This document shows, piece by piece, positions 35,005 through 43,063 of a DNA stretch of 43,063 bases. The DNA lies in contig JAPPGK010000093.1 in assembly GCA_028821405.1 (NCBI GenBank), forward strand, positions 1 through 43,063. The letters are read 5' to 3'. A program made the position numbers and the translations under genes. The stretch's first letter is position 1. The number at the start of each line of letters is the position of its first letter. Below the pieces are notes generated by a model that did no database searches, was not told where the DNA came from, and was given only the letters and a program-made list of their open reading frames with translations. This DNA comes from Gammaproteobacteria bacterium (GTDB lineage: Bacteria; Pseudomonadota; Gammaproteobacteria; Pseudomonadales; Azotimanducaceae).

Positions 35005-37329
35005 TTAAGGCCATGCCTGCAAAGTGCGTCCTTCCGGCCAAAGTTCAATGCCTCTCGATGGTGCCCGCCACCGGCAACGCACGGCGGTCGCACTCGGCTT
35101 TGCCCCATCCCTTCGCCAATACGGTGATGCCTTGCAGCGCTGGACGGCCACCCAGTTGGGGTCGGTGCTGCGCCAGCGCACCGCGCCGGCCAGGGCAGTT
35201 GATACGACATGCGTCCCAATGTTGCGGTAGCGCTCGACCACGCGCGGGTGCGGGTGCCCGAACCGGTTGTCAAACCCGGCACCGACCACGGCGAATCGCG
35301 ACCTCGTCGCGAGGACGAAACCCGGTGTGGATGACGTGGCGCTGCCGTGGTGAGGCACAACCAGGAGATCGACCGGCGGCAGTTCGAGTCGATCCTCGAC
35401 GATTGCTTCGATGTCGCCCGGAAGGAGTACGCGTTGGGAAGCGGTCTCGATCAACAACACGCAGGATGCATTGTTGCCCTCCAAGTCGTGATGGAGAACG
35501 GGACTCAAGACCGTGAAGGCCACCCCATCCCACCGCCAGGACATCCCGGCCTGGCACCGCCGGGCCTCGATACCCGGGACGTCCTCCCCCGCCAGCACCC
35601 GACCCACCTTGAAGCCGGCCAACACCGAGACGGCACCGCCGATGTGGTCCACGTCCGCGTGGCTGAGCACCAAGGTGTCGATGCGCGCCCAACCGCGACC
35701 GCGGACAGCGGGCAAGACAACACTGCTCCCGGTGTCGCGACCGGACGGATAGACGGGGCCGGTGTCGTAGACCAGGGTGTGACTCGCCGTCTCCACGAGG
35801 ATACCCGTGCCCTGGCCCACGTCGAGTACCGTGATGTCCATCTCTCCCACGGGCACCATCGGGCGAGGCGAGAACAAGACCACGGCCAGGGAGGAAACCA
35901 GCAGTCCTTTCGCAAGCCTCGAGGTGGGCAATATTCCGGCCGCCGCCGTCACAACGATGCCGGCAAGCCAAACACCCTGGTCGGGCAGGTAGAGGGGCGC
36001 AATTCGATCCGCGTTGGTGAGCACGACCTCGAGCAACTGCACGCCAAAGTCCGCGGCGTGCAACAGCCACGGCCCCACCGCCGTGCCGATGAGCGCGACC
36101 CCCGTCAGCGCCAGCGGCACCACCAATACCGTCACGGTTGGTACGGCCACCAGGTTGACGCCAATCGAAAGGGGATGGATCAAGCCCGTGATGCCCGTCG
36201 TCGCCGGTACGAAGACCGCCGCAATGGCGAGTTGCGCGACCACCGCGGAAACCAGCCACGAACGCCGGCGCGGGCGCGGTGCGAAGAATCCTAGCAACAC
36301 GGCGACCGCGCCGAAGGACAGCCAGAAACCGGCGCTCAAGGGTGCCATCGGATCGATCAGCAAGACCGCCGCAAGCGCATACGCAAACGCCGTCGAGGGG
36401 GCCGAGGACCGGCCCGCAAGGATCGCCACCATGCCGGCGACGGACATCACGAAAGCCCGTATCAACGACAGGCCGGCACCCGCGAGCAGGACGTACGCGG
36501 AGGTCAAGACCAATGCACTCGCGACGCCCGTCATTCGGGGCGGGAGCATCGCCAACAGACCGATGGTCCGACCGGCCAGGAAACCGAACGCGGTGACGAT
36601 TCCGACATGCAGGCCTGAGATGACCAGCAGGTGCATGGTGCCAGTGCGTCTGTAGAGGTCGATCTTGTCCCTCGGGATGGCGCCCTTGTCGCCCAGCGTC
36701 AGAGCCGCCAGCACACCGCCGTGAACCAACGGCAGCCGGTCGAGCCGGTCGCGTAGTTGCTGCCGGATCCCATCGAGGGTCCCACCTGCGCCCTCCCCCG
36801 CGTCGACGCCTCGCTCCTCGAACCGGCGCCCGCGCACGACGTAGCCAGTCGCCGCCAGCTTGTCTCGAACGAACCAGGCGTCGGCATCGAAACCGTGCGC
36901 ATTCGCGCTTGCGCGCGGCGACTTCAAACGGACCTCGAGCGACCACCGTTCGCCGCCGCCAAGACGCGGCCCGTCGACCCAAGACAATCGCAACGCACCG
37001 CGCAAATCGCATTCCGACGCTTCGGGCATGAACACAAAACGTCGGGAACGCAGCCCTTGCTCATGGACTTCCGTCGGCAAACCGACGATGCGACCGACCA
37101 CCGAGATAGCCGAGCATCCGGAATCCATCCGCGCCTCGAGGGCATCGATGCCATTGACCGCGCCCCAGGCGAGCCCCAAGAGTGCGGCGGCGGGAAGGCG
37201 CGCTTGGCGCGCCACCGCGAGGCCGACGCCGGCACACGCCAAGAACATCCATAGCGACTGCGCAGCCGGTAGCCAGTGCGCAACGACGGTGCCCAACGCA
37301 AAGGCGAAGGCGGCATTTCGGACACGCAT
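35005..37329 (-). CDS. comEC: DNA uptake channel protein ComEC/Rec2
   Basis: About 774 residues from the ATG at 37329; an ATG at 37350 and a GTG at 37374 are alternatives. ComEC forms the inner-membrane channel for single-stranded DNA uptake in natural transformation. N-terminal membrane helices and the DUF4131 region come first, then the competence domain (LLVISGLHVGIVTAFGFLAG, LSLIRAFVMSVAGM), more helices, and a metallo-beta-lactamase-type nuclease domain (DVGQGTGILVETASHTLVYDTG, LSHADVDHIGGAVSVL, VPHHGS). All major blocks are present, so the gene appears intact. It is divergent from the DUF2062 gene, a pairing also seen near lolCDE in Pseudomonas. Confidence 0.93.
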   Translation of the reverse strand: MRVRNAAFAFALGTVVAHWLPAAQSLWMFLACAGVGLAVARQARLPAAALLGLAWGAVNGIDALEARMDSGCSAISVVGRIVGLPTEVHEQGLRSRRFVFMPEASECDLRGALRLSWVDGPRLGGGERWSLEVRLKSPRASANAHGFDADAWFVRDKLAATGYVVRGRRFEERGVDAGEGAGGTLDGIRQQLRDRLDRLPLVHGGVLAALTLGDKGAIPRDKIDLYRRTGTMHLLVISGLHVGIVTAFGFLAGRTIGLLAMLPPRMTGVASALVLTSAYVLLAGAGLSLIRAFVMSVAGMVAILAGRSSAPSTAFAYALAAVLLIDPMAPLSAGFWLSFGAVAVLLGFFAPRPRRRSWLVSAVVAQLAIAAVFVPATTGITGLIHPLSIGVNLVAVPTVTVLVVPLALTGVALIGTAVGPWLLHAADFGVQLLEVVLTNADRIAPLYLPDQGVWLAGIVVTAAAGILPTSRLAKGLLVSSLAVVLFSPRPMVPVGEMDITVLDVGQGTGILVETASHTLVYDTGPVYPSGRDTGSSVVLPAVRGRGWARIDTLVLSHADVDHIGGAVSVLAGFKVGRVLAGEDVPGIEARRCQAGMSWRWDGVAFTVLSPVLHHDLEGNNASCVLLIETASQRVLLPGDIEAIVEDRLELPPVDLLVVPHHGSATSSTPGFVLATRSRFAVVGAGFDNRFGHPHPRVVERYRNIGTHVVSTALAGAVRWRSTDPNWVAVQRCKASPYWRRDGAKPSATAVRCRWRAPSRGIELWPEGRTLQAWP

Positions 37330-37385
37330 CGTCACCCCGGTACCCGGCATAATGGCCCACCTCGCCGCCACCATCCCGCGCGTTC

Positions 37386-37943
37386 ATGCGAAACCACTGG
37401 TTAGCCAAGTATCTGCCGTCGCGGGAGTCCATTCGTGGGAATAAAGCCCTACGGCCTGTGCGACATCTGCTACTCAACCCCGAACTGTGGCACCTGCATA
37501 GACGCTCGGTGGGCGGCGCGTTCTTCATTGGGTTGTTCTCCGCCTTCATGCCGGTTCCCTCCCAGATGGTATTGGCTGCGCTCCTGGCATTGGCGGCACG
37601 ATGCAACCTGCCGATCGCCGTGGCGCTGGTCTGGATTTCCAACCCGCTCACCATCGGGCCGATGTTCTACTTCGCCTACAAGCTCGGGGCGTGGCTGCTC
37701 GGCGCGGAAGTGGCAACCGGACCCTTTGAACTCTCCTGGCAATGGTTCGGTTCGAAGTTCGCGACCATCTGGTGGCCCCTCACCCTGGGGTGTTTAGTCT
37801 GCGGTTGGGTAAGCGGCTTGACCGGCGCCGTGGCATCGCGCCTGGTTTGGCGATTCCATGTCATCCGCCGGTGGCGTCAACGCCGTGCCCGTCGTGCCGC
37901 AAGGCGCACGACCGCCGCCGTCGGCACCGGGGATCCCGCCTAA
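37386..37943 (+). CDS. DUF2062 membrane protein
   Basis: 185 residues. Three or so hydrophobic segments (SVGGAFFIGLFSAFMPVPSQ, PIAVALVWISNPLTIGPMFYFAYKLG, TIWWPLTLGCLVCGWVSGL) with the family-typical FMP.PSQ and WISNPLT motifs identify DUF2062. Inner membrane; function not established. The N-terminus is basic, and the C-terminus is a strongly basic cytoplasmic tail (RRWRQRRARRAARR). It lies between comEC (divergent) and lolE (convergent), the same neighbourhood as in Pseudomonas. Confidence 0.88.
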   Translation: MRNHWLAKYLPSRESIRGNKALRPVRHLLLNPELWHLHRRSVGGAFFIGLFSAFMPVPSQMVLAALLALAARCNLPIAVALVWISNPLTIGPMFYFAYKLGAWLLGAEVATGPFELSWQWFGSKFATIWWPLTLGCLVCGWVSGLTGAVASRLVWRFHVIRRWRQRRARRAARRTTAAVGTGDPA

Positions 37944-38024
37944 CCGACTCCCCGCTGCCCGGGTTCGCGACCGGTTGGGCGCTCAGACCGGCAGGACGCA
38001 AGACCCGCGCACCACCCGGGGTCG

Positions 38025-38102
38025 GGGACGGGCTCGTCCCGTGCCGGCCATCGTCCATCCAACGCCGCCGCGTCGAGTCTTCACGGACCGCAAGGGTCGC
38101 CC
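38025..38102. repeat. REP-like elements between the DUF2062 gene and lolE
   Basis: A hairpin GGGACG-GGCT-CGTCCC (38025-38040) is followed by the 15-nt motif CCGCAAGGGTCGCCC (38088-38102), an exact copy of 19137-19151. The motif abuts the lolE stop codon. The remaining 80 nt of this gap show nothing I recognise. Confidence 0.5.
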
Positions 38103-39308
38103 CTAAGCCGCGTGCAGCGCATCCGCAGGATTCTCTGCCGCCGCCTTGAACGCGGGGCGCAGGACCGCTGCCAGGCTCAAGCCCAAGGACACGCTCCCGA
38201 TCGCCAACAGATCGGAGATCTCGAGGCGCGAGTGGATCCGCTCGAAGTAGGTCCCCTCGATCAGGCTCGCCCCAACCAATCCCTCGAACAACGCCACAAC
38301 GTCATTGGCATTGACCACCACGGCAATGCCAGCCACCAGGCCGGTAGCCACGCCCAGAAAGGCAACGCTGAACCCCTGTAGGAAGAACACGCCAACGAGG
38401 AGGCCGCGCGAGGCTCCCATGGTCGCCAGCATCGCAACGTCGCCGCGCTTGTCGTTCACCAGCATCGCCTGGCCCGAGACGATGTTGAGCGACGCGATGG
38501 CCACGATCAACGCCAGCAGCGCGAACATGATGGCTTTCTCGATCCTGACGGCCCGAAACAACTCGCCGTAGTCGTCCATCCAGAACCGAATGTTGACGTC
38601 CGGTCCCAAAACCGTACGGATCCGCTCGGCCAGCCCCGGCGCGTCGAGGCCATCGTCAAGCTGTAGCCGCCAACCATCGATGCCGGCGGGGACGAGCCCG
38701 CGTTCGATGATGTCCGCGCGCCGGGCGATCCCCAGCACCGCATCCGGTTGCGCGCGAATCTCGAAGGTCCCGGCCAGCGTGAACCGCTCGAACCGGGCAC
38801 GCACCCCCGTCGACGACGGCAAGGCGACCGCCAGGACCACCTCGTCGCCGACGCCCAATCGCAGATCCCGGGCCAGCGCCGCACCGAGCACAATGCTGCC
38901 CGGTACCGAAACCAAGTCGTCGAGCGCACGTTCGGAGAGGATTGGCGGCAACGCGCGCACACCGTCCTCGTCGACCCCGGCCAGCGCGATGAACGCCACG
39001 CCGCCATAACGAGTCGCCATCGCCTCTCCCTGGAAGAGCCGGACGACCCTGTCGACCCCTTCGATGGCTTCGAGGCGCGCAATCGGTGGATCCCCGTGGT
39101 ACTCGAAGAACCCGTGCGGAACGGCGCTCAGGATGCGGCTCGTCATCTCGCGATCGAAGCCGTTCATGATGCTCACGACGACGGTCAGGATCATCACCCC
39201 CAGAAGAAGGCCGACAAAGGACACCCAGTTGATGAATGTCGCGTAGCCGTGACTACGCGCCAACAGGTAGCGACGGGCGATCCACATGGCGGTTCGGACA
39301 CCCCGCAT
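38103..39308 (-). CDS. lolE: Lipoprotein-releasing ABC transporter permease LolE
   Basis: 401 residues, last gene of lolC-lolD-lolE. With LolC and LolD it extracts outer-membrane lipoproteins from the inner membrane and passes them to LolA. The architecture is one N-terminal helix (INWVSFVGLLLGVMILTVVV), a large periplasmic domain (about 50-260), and three C-terminal helices of the FtsX type (FALLALIVAIASLNIVSG, GVFFLQGFSVAFLGVATGL, LLAIGSVSLGLSLAAVL). The start could be 39308 or the ATG at 39287 (MWIARRYLLARS), which lies closer to the family start. It is called LolE by order; LolC and LolE are paralogous. Confidence 0.88.
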   Translation of the reverse strand: MRGVRTAMWIARRYLLARSHGYATFINWVSFVGLLLGVMILTVVVSIMNGFDREMTSRILSAVPHGFFEYHGDPPIARLEAIEGVDRVVRLFQGEAMATRYGGVAFIALAGVDEDGVRALPPILSERALDDLVSVPGSIVLGAALARDLRLGVGDEVVLAVALPSSTGVRARFERFTLAGTFEIRAQPDAVLGIARRADIIERGLVPAGIDGWRLQLDDGLDAPGLAERIRTVLGPDVNIRFWMDDYGELFRAVRIEKAIMFALLALIVAIASLNIVSGQAMLVNDKRGDVAMLATMGASRGLLVGVFFLQGFSVAFLGVATGLVAGIAVVVNANDVVALFEGLVGASLIEGTYFERIHSRLEISDLLAIGSVSLGLSLAAVLRPAFKAAAENPADALHAA

Positions 39309-39316
39309 CGAGTCGA

Positions 39317-40015
39317 CTACCCTGCCCCGGCAAGCGGTTTCAAAACGCCATCCATCAAGGCGTAGGATGCGTCGCCACGCGCCGCGAGGTCGGCGTCGTG
39401 GGTAACCACGATGAACGACGTACCCGTGGTTCTGCCCAGGTCGGCCATGGTCCTCACGACGCCTTCAGCGCTTTCCCGATCCAGGTTGCCGGTGGGTTCG
39501 TCGGCCAGGACGATTGCCGGTTTGCTCGCCAGCGCGCGCGCGACCGCGACCCGTTGTCGCTCCCCGCCAGACAATTGATGCGGTCGATGTTGCATACGCT
39601 CGGCCAAGCCAACCTCGGCAAGCAGTTCGCGGGCCCGGTCCGATGCCTCGCCGAAACGGGCACTGCCGAGCAACAGGGGCACGGCGACGTTCTCCAACGC
39701 GGAGAACTCCGGCAGCAAGTGATGGAATTGGTAGACGAAACCCATCTGGCGATTGCGGATCCGGGCTCGCTGACCGGGACCGGCGCCCGTGAGTTCCTGG
39801 CCCATGACCGCCACCCGGCCATCGTCGGGATCGGTCAGGCCCGCCAGGATATGCAGCAGCGTGCTCTTGCCAGCCCCCGATCGTCCGACGACCCCGACCC
39901 ACTGCCCCCTTGCGACACGCAGATTGACACCTTGCAGCACGGCCAGACGCTGGCCACCCTGGGCGAATGTCTTGCTGACGCCGCTCGCGACGAGTGCGTG
40001 ATCGGCTTCACTCAT
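39317..40015 (-). CDS. lolD: Lipoprotein-releasing ABC ATPase LolD
   Basis: 232 residues. Cytosolic ATPase that powers LolCE. Walker A GRSGAGKS (44-51), signature LSGGERQRVAVARAL, Walker B AIVLADEPTGNLD, and H-loop FIVVTHD are all present. The Q-loop region FVYQFHHLLPEFSALENV has the LolD/MacB-type sequence. The ATG overlaps the lolC stop by 8 nt; lolE begins 8 nt after the lolD stop, so the three are one operon. Confidence 0.95.
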   Translation of the reverse strand: MSEADHALVASGVSKTFAQGGQRLAVLQGVNLRVARGQWVGVVGRSGAGKSTLLHILAGLTDPDDGRVAVMGQELTGAGPGQRARIRNRQMGFVYQFHHLLPEFSALENVAVPLLLGSARFGEASDRARELLAEVGLAERMQHRPHQLSGGERQRVAVARALASKPAIVLADEPTGNLDRESAEGVVRTMADLGRTTGTSFIVVTHDADLAARGDASYALMDGVLKPLAGAG

Positions 40016-41240
40016 GCTGGAGCAGATCCGCTGGATTCAGTCGCGCTGCACGCCAGGCGGGGAACAGCGTCGCCGCGAGTCCCAGCACGAAGGCGGTCGC
40101 AGCCACCCGCACAATGTCCGGCGTCGTGTATTCCACTGGCAGCGCGGTGATGAGGTACTCGCCCATCAAACGGGTGCCGAGCAAGTCCTCAAGCCACGGG
40201 AAACCCGCCTCCGCGAGCACACCGAGTCCGATGCCGGCTCCCACGCCGAGTCCGATCCCCACCACGGCAATCGACGTGCCCACAACGAGGAACGCGACGA
40301 TGACGAGGCCAGAGCGACTTCCCATCGTACGCAGGATCGCGATGTCGCTGCGCCGTTCGTTGACGATCATGACCAGACTGGAAACGAGATTGAAAGCCGC
40401 GACCGCCACCAGCAGCGACAGCAGAAGGAACAGCATATTCTTGGTGTAGCGGATCGCCGCATACAGATTGCCGTAGGTCGCCATCCAGCTAATCGCCCGA
40501 TAGCCCTCTTCGGACAACGCGCCGGTGATCCGCGCACGTACCGCCTCGGCGTCCAGGGCGCTGTCCGCCTTGACGTGGACCTCGTGCTCCAACGCACCAG
40601 CCCGAAACAGCTTGGCGGCGTCATCCCGGTGCAGATAGGCAGATGTCCGGTCGAGCTGCGAGCCGGTGTCGACTACACCCGCCACACGGAATCTCTTCTG
40701 TCTTGCGAAGACACCCAACGGCGTGACTGTTGGCGTCGGCAGAACCACGGTGACGCGGTCGCCGCGCACCACCTCAAGCCGCTCCGCCACCTGCGCGCCG
40801 ATCAGGATCTCGAAACCGCCCGCGCCCGGCATCCGCGCTTCGGTGCCGACCAGGAATTCGACGATCCGGGACACCCTCGGATAGGTTTCGGGATCAACCC
40901 CTATCAAGCTCACGCCGGCGACCCGACCGGCTTTCTCAAGGAGACCGCGGCCCTGCACCACGTCCGCCGCCCCCGCGACCCCCGCCACGCCGCGGATCGT
41001 CTCCAGAACGGCACCCCTGTCGCCCACGGTACCCAACGCCGCGACCCTGACGTGGGGGACGATGCCCAGGATGCGGTCATTCATCTCGCGCTCGAACCCC
41101 GCAACCACCGCCTGCACGAACACCAAAACGGCGACGGACAACGCCAACCCGCCCAGTGCCAATGCACCGACGAAGGATATGAAGCTCCGCCGCGAGCGCG
41201 CATAGCGAACGCCGATGTTGACGGCGAGCGGACGGAACAT
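40008..41240 (-). CDS. lolC: Lipoprotein-releasing ABC transporter permease LolC
   Basis: 410 residues from the ATG at 41240 (MFRPLAVNIGVRYARSRR); the frame 20 codons upstream is not family-like. First gene of the lol operon. One N-terminal helix (FISFVGALALGGLALSVAVLVFVQAV), a periplasmic domain, and three C-terminal FtsX-type helices. The NIG.RY.R.RRS.. start and the M.RIL.I.PHV.V segment are typical. Having two distinct permeases flanking LolD is the classical LolCDE arrangement, in contrast to genomes with a single LolF. Confidence 0.9.
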   Translation of the reverse strand: MFRPLAVNIGVRYARSRRSFISFVGALALGGLALSVAVLVFVQAVVAGFEREMNDRILGIVPHVRVAALGTVGDRGAVLETIRGVAGVAGAADVVQGRGLLEKAGRVAGVSLIGVDPETYPRVSRIVEFLVGTEARMPGAGGFEILIGAQVAERLEVVRGDRVTVVLPTPTVTPLGVFARQKRFRVAGVVDTGSQLDRTSAYLHRDDAAKLFRAGALEHEVHVKADSALDAEAVRARITGALSEEGYRAISWMATYGNLYAAIRYTKNMLFLLLSLLVAVAAFNLVSSLVMIVNERRSDIAILRTMGSRSGLVIVAFLVVGTSIAVVGIGLGVGAGIGLGVLAEAGFPWLEDLLGTRLMGEYLITALPVEYTTPDIVRVAATAFVLGLAATLFPAWRAARLNPADLLQHE

Positions 41241-41268
41241 GGCTAGTGCGTCTCGCCACGCGAGCCGC

Positions 41269-41284
41269 GTAGGAGCGGCCCTAC
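41269..41284. repeat. GTAGGAGCGG hairpin upstream of lolC
   Basis: GTAGG-AGCGGC-CCTAC, a 5-bp stem, in the 153-nt gap between apbE and lolC. It shares the GTAGGARCG core with 5869 and 15794. A nearby ACGCAAGGGTTGCCG resembles the 15-nt motif at 19137 and 38088. No promoter for lolC could be picked with confidence. Confidence 0.4.
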
Positions 41285-41393
41285 TTCCACCGGCAGGCAC
41301 GCGGGCAGCCGGATATCAACACGGGCGCACGCAAGGGTTGCCGCAGCGGGATTCGTCGACGTGGGCGTGTCCATCCGGAAGTTCGCAAGAACG

Positions 41394-42497
41394 CTAGCGT
41401 GCCGATGACCGGACAAGTGTACGGGATACGGAACGGCCACCGCCGAGTTCAGCCCCTGCTCCTTCGCGCCTCCCCGAGTCTTTCTCGGTGGTGGCGCGAT
41501 TGCCCGGGTTCAGGTACTGCCTCATGGCGCGGCTGTGGAAGACCTCGAACCCCCCTTCCGCACGGACTATGAAGATCGCAGCCAAACCGTTGGCATCGGC
41601 AAACGCGGGCCCATCGACATCGCCCATCACGAGGAGCGCGGTCGCGTACGCATCGGCCATCATTGCCGTGTCTGCGACCACGGTGGCCGACGCCAACCGG
41701 TGCCCGACCGGGAATCCCGTCCGAGGATCGATGATGTGCGAAACCCGCACGCCGTCAAGTTCGCGGTATTGGCGATAGTCCCCGGAGGTCGCGAGGGCAC
41801 CGCTCCTAAGCTCAACATCGGCAACCAGCCCTGCACCCGATGGCGACTCGACCCCAACCCGCCACGGCCCCCCGCCTCGTGCATTCCCGAAAGCGCGCAC
41901 CTCGCCCCCGAACTCGATCAGATACGCCCGGCAGCCGGCCTCGTCCAACACATCGGCAAGGCGATCAACCGCATAGCCCTTGGCGATCCCCGAGAGATCC
42001 AACGTCGCGGGCGCACGCTTCTCCAGCGTGGGCGGGTCCTGGCGATGCGCGATACGCTGGTAGCCCACCGAGCGCGACGCGGCGGCCACCTGCTCTGGAC
42101 CGGGGTCGCGGGGAGCGGCCTCTGCGCCGAACCCCCACAAGGCCACCAACGGCGCCACCGTCGCGTCGAACGCACCCACGGTCCGCTCGGCGACCCCGAA
42201 CGCGGCGTCCACAACGTCCACGACCTCCCTCGAAACCAGCATTGGCTCGCCAGTTGGCGCACGGTTGAAGCGGGAAAGCTCGGAGTCCGGATCATAGGTC
42301 GACATGAGCCCATCAATCCGGGCCAACTCCGCGTCGATGCGATCACCCGGCAATGCCTGCGGACAGTCGGCTTGAATCGCATACGTGGTACCCATCGCGC
42401 GGCCGCCCGCACGTTCGAATCCGCATCCACTGGCCAGCAGCACCGCCAACCCCAACCAAGGAGCAACCCTGCCGACTTGCCAGCAACCCGTTTGCAT
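41394..42497 (-). CDS. apbE: FAD:protein FMN transferase ApbE, lipoprotein
   Basis: 367 residues. ApbE attaches FMN from FAD to threonine residues of periplasmic flavoproteins such as NqrB, NqrC and RnfG. An N-terminal signal ends at the lipobox LASGC. Core motifs are RAMGTTYAIQ, MSTYDPDSELSRFNR, TLDLSGIAKGYAVDRLAD, YLIEFGGEVRAFG, VSHIIDPRTGFPV, and ADAYATALLVMG with the metal-binding Asp. The C-terminal 35 residues are charged and not conserved. In many genomes apbE follows nqrF or rnf genes; here none is visible upstream, though the window ends 566 nt away. No convincing ribosome site precedes the ATG. Confidence 0.9.
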   Translation of the reverse strand: MQTGCWQVGRVAPWLGLAVLLASGCGFERAGGRAMGTTYAIQADCPQALPGDRIDAELARIDGLMSTYDPDSELSRFNRAPTGEPMLVSREVVDVVDAAFGVAERTVGAFDATVAPLVALWGFGAEAAPRDPGPEQVAAASRSVGYQRIAHRQDPPTLEKRAPATLDLSGIAKGYAVDRLADVLDEAGCRAYLIEFGGEVRAFGNARGGGPWRVGVESPSGAGLVADVELRSGALATSGDYRQYRELDGVRVSHIIDPRTGFPVGHRLASATVVADTAMMADAYATALLVMGDVDGPAFADANGLAAIFIVRAEGGFEVFHSRAMRQYLNPGNRATTEKDSGRREGAGAELGGGRSVSRTLVRSSAR

Positions 42498-42778
42498 GCG
42501 CCCAGTGTACGGCTAGCGGCGCAGCGCGACCGTACTCCTCTAGCAGCCACCAAGCCGTCATCTGCAACCATCACCTCCCTTAGGGAAACCGCTGTGTTAG
42601 CCGGCGACCGATTGGGTTGCACAACCGGCCTCTCCTTGCGTTCCGTGCGTCGCTTGCGCTCCTCGCATCGGCGCGTACGAGCCCCAGTCTGACGGAACAT
42701 CGCCCTTTTCGAACACCCCCCGGTTCGGGTTCCGCACCCTTTCGCCCGCTTCGTCTCAGTTGGCTGCTCTACCACCGC
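42498..42778. other. Gene-free stretch upstream of apbE
   Basis: No credible gene: the open frames here are arginine- or proline-rich and lack any family pattern. The stretch carries GAACATCGCCC followed by TTTTCGAA at 42695-42713, a degenerate copy of a block repeated at 42823 and 43016. It should contain the apbE promoter, but I could not identify one. Confidence 0.5.
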
Positions 42779-43063
42779 CGTGGACGAGGCGTGGATAAGC
42801 CGGGCACTGGTGCCCCGGAACCGTACATCGCCCCATTCAAAGGACGGGTCGCGTTGGTCCGTACGACCCCCGGTCTCGACGGCGCATGGCCGTTTCGATG
42901 GCGAGGCCCGTTCGGCTTATCCACCCCTCGCCCACCGGGACTCGGTTGATTTTGGGGGATCGTTCCCCGTGGACGAGGCGTGGACAAGCCACCGGCGCCC
43001 GATGCCGTCCGAACCGAACATCGCCCTATTCGAAGGCCGTCGCGTTTGGTGCGTCAGACCCCG
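42779..43063. repeat. Direct and inverted repeat array at the right edge
   Basis: CGTGGACGAGGCGTGGA occurs at about 42779 and 42968, each followed by TAAGCC or CAAGCC and then an AACATCGCCC-type block (42823, 43016), giving a direct period of about 190 nt. CGAGGCGTGGATAAGCCG (42785-42802) also has an inverted partner at 42913-42930, 17 of 18 paired. The arms contain TTATCCAC[C/G], one base from the DnaA box. The array is cut by the window end, so its full extent is unknown. Confidence 0.65.

Noticed and set aside
42617-42949. A 110-codon plus-strand frame at the right edge
   Set aside because: Its text is Arg/Pro-rich, overlaps the repeat array and has an equally open antisense partner; it looks like a by-product of the repeats.
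42779-43063. Chromosomal origin of replication
   Set aside because: The near-DnaA boxes are few and each differs from consensus, no dnaA, dnaN, gidA or parAB gene is nearby, and the boxes sit inside larger repeats. Kept only as a finding to test.
42779-43063. CRISPR array
   Set aside because: The repeat period is about 190 nt with diverged units and an inverted copy, unlike the short identical repeats and unique spacers of CRISPR; no cas gene is present.

Overview
The window reads as a chromosomal segment of a high-GC gammaproteobacterium. Support: a Pro-Arg-His tRNA cluster followed by tig-clpP-clpX-lon-hupB-ppiD, a methyltransferase-rnhA-dnaQ block divergent from an mltD-like gene, a two-permease lolC-lolD-lolE operon beside comEC and a DUF2062 gene, plus moaA, murF, nudC and nhaB. 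I cannot name the genus. Nearly all of it is core-genome content; there is no phage, integrase, intact insertion sequence, CRISPR array or recognisable defence cassette.

Layout. 0-3 kb: a short zinc-type dehydrogenase and ETF-ubiquinone oxidoreductase (electron entry to the quinone pool). 2.9-5.8 kb, minus strand: moaA (molybdenum cofactor), a DUF1285 gene, then three tandem paralogous small lipoproteins. 5.9-9.2 kb: murF, divergent from sppA. 9.2-12.7 kb, minus strand: gor, an internally deleted alkaline phosphatase remnant, and an alanine/glycine:cation symporter with a large extra loop. 13-15.8 kb: ugd directly abutting a predicted secreted HExxH/TPR protein. 15.9-19.1 kb: a MoaD-like sulfur carrier, an SCP2-like protein, nudC and nhaB. 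19.3-23.2 kb: methyltransferase-rnhA-dnaQ chained by 4-nt overlaps, facing a MltD-like transglycosylase with an odd 5' end. 23.3-35 kb, all minus strand: clpB, tRNAs, tig, clpP, clpX, lon, hupB and ppiD, a continuous block for folding and protein turnover. 35-41.2 kb: comEC, a DUF2062 gene and lolCDE. 41.4-42.5 kb: apbE. 42.5-43.06 kb: a gene-free stretch of direct and inverted repeats running to the right edge.

What stands out is not a new multi-gene system but several local oddities: a triplicated lipoprotein of unknown function with a lipid anchor plus a C-terminal membrane helix; an alkaline phosphatase reduced in frame to its two ends; a 48-bp repeat occurring twice in the same orientation and supplying the stop codons of dnaQ and ppiD; a hairpin-dense mltD leader without a credible start codon; acidic insertions in trigger factor; and a repeat array with DnaA-box-like 9-mers at the right edge. 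Functional calls rest on motifs and synteny read by eye; no database search was possible.
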